The notes under the pieces were generated by a model. The model did no database searches, was not told the origin of the DNA, and saw only the letters and a list, made by a program, of their open reading frames with translations. From NCBI GenBank assembly GCA_946410395.1, contig CAMKAE010000097.1, positions 1 through 7,852 of the forward strand: a stretch of DNA of 7,852 bases, read 5' to 3'. Each line of letters begins with the position of its first letter. The first letter of the stretch is position 1. The DNA is from an uncultured Clostridia bacterium. GTDB taxonomy: Bacteria > Bacillota > Clostridia > Christensenellales > Aristaeellaceae. Both the position numbers and the translations under genes were made by a program. This document shows, piece after piece, positions 4,692 to 7,852 of this stretch.

Positions 4692-5875
4692 TCCTGCACC
4701 AGCTTCTTCTGCTGTCCCGACATGTCCGCCGGGATGTAGTTCTCCAGCACCTTGTACTCCTTCAGCCCCGCCGGCGTCAGGTGCACCCGGTCGCGCCACT
4801 CGTCGCCGTTGACGTAGCCGCGGTCCGCGCCCGCCAGCAGGATGTCGCTGACGCTCTTGAGGTCGTAGTCCATCAGGCTCCAGGTGTTAAACTGCAGGTA
4901 CCACTTCGGCGAGAGGATCAGCCCCCGCGTCAGCTCCTGCTGGATCGCCAACGCCAGGGGCCGGATCTTCGACTGGACGAAGTTGTTCCACTCCTCCCGG
5001 TTGAAGGCGCCCACCCCCAGCAGGAAGGCCGGCACGCCCAGCACCGCCGCGACGGTCCGCTTGTCCATCTCCATCGTATCCCGGATCGCCAGGTCGGCCA
5101 GCGAGAGGGGCCGCACCTGCTCCACCGCGAAGGCCTCCGCGGGGATCATCCAGGGCTCGCCGGGCGTCTGCGGGTGGATGTAGGTCTCCAGCAGCTTCTT
5201 CCGGCCCTCTGGGCTGGCGAACTCCTCCGTCAGCGCGTCCACCTTCACGATGATCGACGGCTTCCAGTTGCTCCGAAGGAAGGCGTTCACCGTCGCCTGG
5301 CCCTGCTTCAGGTTGTCCGCGATGGCCTTGAGCGTCACCTGCATGCCCTGCCCCTTCCAGAGGTAGTTCCGGTCGGGGTTGTAGGCGAAGTGCAGCACCG
5401 CCTCCGGGTCCCGCGGGACGCCGTCGATGGCGACCTTGTACCGCCGGTAGCTCCCCTTCTCGGGGATGAAGGTCACCCGGTCCGCGCTGATGGGCTCCAG
5501 CGCCGTCAGGATGCCGTCCGACGTGTGGGGCACCACCACGGCGTTGCCCTTGCCGTAGAGCAGCATCGTCATCACGATCGCCGCCATCCATTGGCTCCGC
5601 GTCATCGTGTCGCAGGGCGTGATGTCGATCATCCGGCTCAGCTCGTTGACGATCCGCACGTCGCCCTCGTCCGTGTTGCTCATCAGGTGGATCGTCATCG
5701 ACCCGATCAGCTCCGCGATGCGCAGGCAGGCCGTCTGGATCTCGGGGCAGTCGCTCAGCCGCGTGTACCCGGCGCAGCACAGATCCTCATCGGCCAGAAC
5801 GAAGCCCACGCTGCCCGCGCTCCGCTTCTGCCCCCTGCCGCGGAAGAGGCCCCGCGCCCAGTCTCTCACGTTCAT
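4688..5875 (-). CDS. Portal protein (HK97 gp3-like)
   Basis: This 395-residue protein forms the ring at the unique capsid vertex through which DNA enters and leaves and to which the terminase docks. It looks like the HK97-type phage portal family (PF04860). The core segment MTRSQWMAAIVMTMLLYGKG (91-110) matches the helix where this family has its length- and glycine-conserved 'hh-GNA' region, followed by NAVVVP. FLRSNWKPSIIVKVD (199-213) and VAAVLGVPAFLLG (275-287) are also typical. The latter is followed by FNREEWNNFVQSKIRPLALAI, the clip/stem helix pattern of the family, and then YVNGDEWRDRVHLTPAG (354-370), the usual 'G-x-NE-R-L/P' end. Length is at the short end of normal. The ATG at 5873-5875 overlaps the terL stop, and GAGAGGG about 9 bases upstream may serve as a weak ribosome site. 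Confidence 0.96.
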   Translation of the reverse strand: MNVRDWARGLFRGRGQKRSAGSVGFVLADEDLCCAGYTRLSDCPEIQTACLRIAELIGSMTIHLMSNTDEGDVRIVNELSRMIDITPCDTMTRSQWMAAIVMTMLLYGKGNAVVVPHTSDGILTALEPISADRVTFIPEKGSYRRYKVAIDGVPRDPEAVLHFAYNPDRNYLWKGQGMQVTLKAIADNLKQGQATVNAFLRSNWKPSIIVKVDALTEEFASPEGRKKLLETYIHPQTPGEPWMIPAEAFAVEQVRPLSLADLAIRDTMEMDKRTVAAVLGVPAFLLGVGAFNREEWNNFVQSKIRPLALAIQQELTRGLILSPKWYLQFNTWSLMDYDLKSVSDILLAGADRGYVNGDEWRDRVHLTPAGLKEYKVLENYIPADMSGQQKKLVQE

Positions 5876-7713
5876 TTGCTTTCACCCTCTCCAAACCAAG
5901 TCCCGGCCTTGCCGGATCGCTCCAGGTCCTCCAGCATCCGCACCGTGGCGAACACGTCCGCGTCGAAGATATCAATGCGGCGGTTTTCCTCGATCTTGTC
6001 ATACTGGATCATGTCGTCCGTCTTCTCCACCGCGTGCACGTTCTGCACGCAGTACTCGTAGGCCTCCGACCCGAAGTAGTAAAAAAGCCCGTTCAGGGCC
6101 TTTTCTTCGATCCGCCGGAAACCTTCCGACTTTTTGTAGTGATACTGCGGCTGATCCACCACCGTGAAGCCTGCCGCCTTCATCCCGATGAAATACTCCC
6201 GGCAGAATTTGCGGTCGTGGCCCACCTGCCGGATCTTGAATCCCCGCTGCCGCATCTTCACAAACCACTTTACCACGTCCGCGTGGTTGTTCGTCGGCGC
6301 GTTGCACATGTCCAGCCACCCGTCATCCCGCCAGCCGAAGAGGGGGATGTTGTCCTGGTCGGCCTTCACCGCCGCCGCCACCACCGGGAACCAGGCGTGC
6401 GGCAGGCAGATGTCGATGCCCTTGTACGTCCCGTGCAGCACCGCCGCCGTCAGGTCGTGGAGCTTTGACAGGTCCGCGCCGCCGTACCACTTCACCGGCA
6501 GCTTCAGCACCCGCTCGATCTTCTTCTCCAGCGGCCACTCCGAGTCGATCCCCAGGGCCTCGCCGGCCTTCGCGTTCGACCAGCGGAAGGTCGAGAGCTC
6601 GAAGTAGGCCTTCGTCTGGGCCGTGAACACGTTCAGCGACTTCGCCAGGAAGTCCTTCCGCTGCTGCGGGTCGTCCTGGGCCTGCTGGGCGTCGTTCATG
6701 ATGTCCGCCGGCCGGATCGTCACGCCGTAGGAGGGGTTCGCCTTCTGGTGCTGGATCGGGTCCAGGATGTTGACGTTCCCCTTCTCGTCCTCGTCCGCGC
6801 AGCAGATGAAAGCGAAGAGGTTCTCGTTGTCGTACTTCTCCCGCAGCACCCGCCGGCAGTAGGTGAGCCGCTGCGCGCAGAAGCTCGTCCCGTCGTCGCC
6901 GGCGGTCGTGATCGCGATCACCAGCTTGTTCGTGTAGGCCTTCGTTGCCTCCTTCAGGATGTTGTACTGCTTCGGGCTCTTGTAGGCGTGCACCTCGTCG
7001 GCGATGACGATGTTGCAGTTGAACGAGTCCTGGCCGTCCGGGTTGGAGGCCAGGGCGTTCAGGGAGACCGAGCCGCCCGCGAGGTCGGCGTGGCTGATGG
7101 CGTGCTCCATGTTGTTGTCGTGGATCTCCCAACCGTCCGCCATCGCGGCCCGCTTGTCCGGGTACTGCACGTGCTCCAGATTGTAGTCCCAGTTCTCGAA
7201 GGTCTCCATGGCCTGCTTGAGCGCCGCGCCCACCACGTAGACCACCGAGCCGCTGGCCCGCTGGAGGATGGACAGCGCCCACGCCAGGGCGGAGACCAGG
7301 ATCGTCTTGCCGTTCTTCCGGGGGATGAAGATGAACGCCTCTTTCACGACGCGCTCGTTCGTCCCCGGGTACCAGAAGAGGAGCATCCCGTAGATCACGT
7401 ACTTCTGCCAGGGCTCCAGCAGGAAGGGCGTATTCCGCAGCGGCGTCCCGTCCAGCTTCTCGCCCTGCCGGTGCCGGAAGCTGGACTCGATGATGCTGAT
7501 CACGAAGTCCGCGTCCCGGCTCCGCGCCTCGTAGCGCGGGTCGGTCAGCATCCGCAGGAAGCGCGCACACCCGAGCACCCGATCCTCGCCGGCGATGATG
7601 GAGCCGTCCACCACACCCCGGGCGTAGGCGAGCACCTCCGCCGCGTATTTGCCCTTCAGGGCCGGCACCGGGCCCGCCGTCGCGGCCAGCGCCGCCGTCC
7701 GGCGCTCCGCCAT
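5872..7713 (-). CDS. terL: Terminase large subunit (packaging ATPase and nuclease)
   Basis: This 613-residue protein is the motor that cuts concatemeric phage DNA and pumps it through the portal into the prohead. The N-terminal ATPase has a Walker A-type loop, FIPRKNGKT (residues 129-137), in the form usual for the Terminase_1/HK97-like group. The Walker B strand is NIVIADEVHAY, with acidic D239-E240, and a coupling motif VIAITTAG lies near 265-272. The C-terminal RNase H-like nuclease has GADLSKLHDLTA (412-423, D414 and D420), a further acidic position near D500 (VGHD), and the final acidic cluster RIDIFDADVFA (579-589; D581, D584 or D586). All key residues appear intact and the length is normal for the family. 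The start at 7713 has a strong AAGGAGG site. The TGA overlaps the portal ATG (ATGA), so the two are probably translationally coupled. Confidence 0.97.
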   Translation of the reverse strand: MAERRTAALAATAGPVPALKGKYAAEVLAYARGVVDGSIIAGEDRVLGCARFLRMLTDPRYEARSRDADFVISIIESSFRHRQGEKLDGTPLRNTPFLLEPWQKYVIYGMLLFWYPGTNERVVKEAFIFIPRKNGKTILVSALAWALSILQRASGSVVYVVGAALKQAMETFENWDYNLEHVQYPDKRAAMADGWEIHDNNMEHAISHADLAGGSVSLNALASNPDGQDSFNCNIVIADEVHAYKSPKQYNILKEATKAYTNKLVIAITTAGDDGTSFCAQRLTYCRRVLREKYDNENLFAFICCADEDEKGNVNILDPIQHQKANPSYGVTIRPADIMNDAQQAQDDPQQRKDFLAKSLNVFTAQTKAYFELSTFRWSNAKAGEALGIDSEWPLEKKIERVLKLPVKWYGGADLSKLHDLTAAVLHGTYKGIDICLPHAWFPVVAAAVKADQDNIPLFGWRDDGWLDMCNAPTNNHADVVKWFVKMRQRGFKIRQVGHDRKFCREYFIGMKAAGFTVVDQPQYHYKKSEGFRRIEEKALNGLFYYFGSEAYEYCVQNVHAVEKTDDMIQYDKIEENRRIDIFDADVFATVRMLEDLERSGKAGTWFGEGESK

Positions 7714-7721
7714 GCCGTCAT

Positions 7722-7728
7722 CCTCCTT
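7722..7728 (-). promoter_or_regulatory. Ribosome binding site of terL
   Basis: AAGGAGG on the minus strand lies in the 16-base gap between the small and large terminase genes, 8 bases before the ATG at 7713. It fixes the start of the large subunit. Confidence 0.8.
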
Positions 7729-7729
7729 C

Positions 7730-7852
7730 TCAGCCCGCCGCGCTCCCCAGCGCCGCGCTCAGCGCCGCGGCGAAGCTGCTTGTCTTCTGGGGCCGCATCG
7801 CCGCCTCGTTCATCTTCTTCAGGGCCGCCGGCGTCAGGCCCAGCTCCTTCTC
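7730..7852 (-). CDS. terS: Terminase small subunit, C-terminal end (partial, 5' end outside window)
   Basis: This is the last 40 codons of a gene that enters from the right edge, ending in TGA. The readable peptide starts EKELGLTPAALKKMN and ends in an alanine-rich tail (AAALSAALGSAAG). The LGLTPAA-x-KK stretch is the typical C-terminal signature of P27-family phage small terminase subunits, which bind the packaging start site and recruit the large subunit. The position directly upstream of the large terminase, with only 16 bases between, supports this. The DNA-binding N-terminal part lies outside the window, so the family call rests on the C-terminal motif and on context. The alanine-rich tail is encoded by short GC-rich near-repeats (CGCCGCG, three times between 7736 and 7769). 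Confidence 0.85.
   Translation of the reverse strand, partial: EKELGLTPAALKKMNEAAMRPQKTSSFAAALSAALGSAAG

Noticed and set aside
4515..4799. A longer 94-residue version of the cysteine-rich protein
   Set aside because: The extension runs within the portal coding region. The ATG at 4691 overlapping the portal stop is the better start.
4887..5780. A 297-codon minus-strand frame inside the portal gene
   Set aside because: It is an out-of-frame shadow rich in G, R, D, A and P, and the portal frame has clear family motifs.
4781..6061. A 426-codon open frame on the plus strand opposite the portal gene
   Set aside because: It is rich in R, H, L, V, Q and D with no domain pattern and runs exactly antisense to the portal, so it is a composition shadow.
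6323..7570. A 415-codon minus-strand frame inside the large terminase gene
   Set aside because: It is an out-of-frame shadow rich in R, G, A and P. The terminase frame holds all catalytic motifs.
7736..7769. Three short GC-rich near-repeats (CGCCGCG) at the end of the small terminase gene, considered as a packaging site
   Set aside because: They encode the alanine-rich tail and are short and irregular, so low-complexity coding explains them. There is no further evidence for a cos or pac site.

Overview
The window holds the head and head-to-tail part of the structural module of a tailed double-stranded DNA phage or prophage. All genes lie on the minus strand, so the natural reading order runs from base 7852 down to base 1. 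From right to left it contains the end of the small terminase gene, the large terminase, the portal, a small cysteine-rich protein, the prohead protease, the HK97-fold major capsid protein and a 59-residue protein. These are followed by a gp6-like head-tail connector, a probable head-closure protein, an unrecognised 103-residue protein, an HK97 gp10-like protein, the major tail tube protein and the first 90 codons of a probable tail assembly chaperone. Both edges cut through genes.

The host is not shown directly. Base composition is high (40 of 60 bases G+C in one line I counted). Several genes have strong purine-rich ribosome binding sites (AAGGAGG or AAAGGAG, 6-9 bases from the start). The tail protein is of the phi13 type and the order is typical of Firmicutes phages. 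A high-GC Clostridia host, for example a gut Oscillospiraceae relative, fits best, but this is inference. The phi13-type tube protein, and the lack of any sheath gene between the connector genes and the tube gene, suggest a long non-contractile tail (siphovirus form).

The genes work as one assembly line. The terminase pair cuts and pumps DNA through the portal. The protease matures the capsid, whose subunit carries its own N-terminal scaffold-like coiled coil. The gp6-like, head-closure, 103-residue and gp10-like proteins build the neck, where the tube joins. Packing is extremely tight: four junctions are ATGA stop/start overlaps, and others overlap by 8-11 bases or are separated by 1-16 bases. 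The only real gap, about 94 bases between the tube gene and the chaperone gene, holds a long hairpin and a second small hairpin that touches the next ribosome binding site.

I found no cargo, defence, integrase, RNA gene, CRISPR array or insertion sequence. This is a fairly ordinary phage module. The points most worth a second look are the two-hairpin gap, the cysteine-rich protein, a possible internal start in the capsid gene, and the unassigned 103-residue protein.
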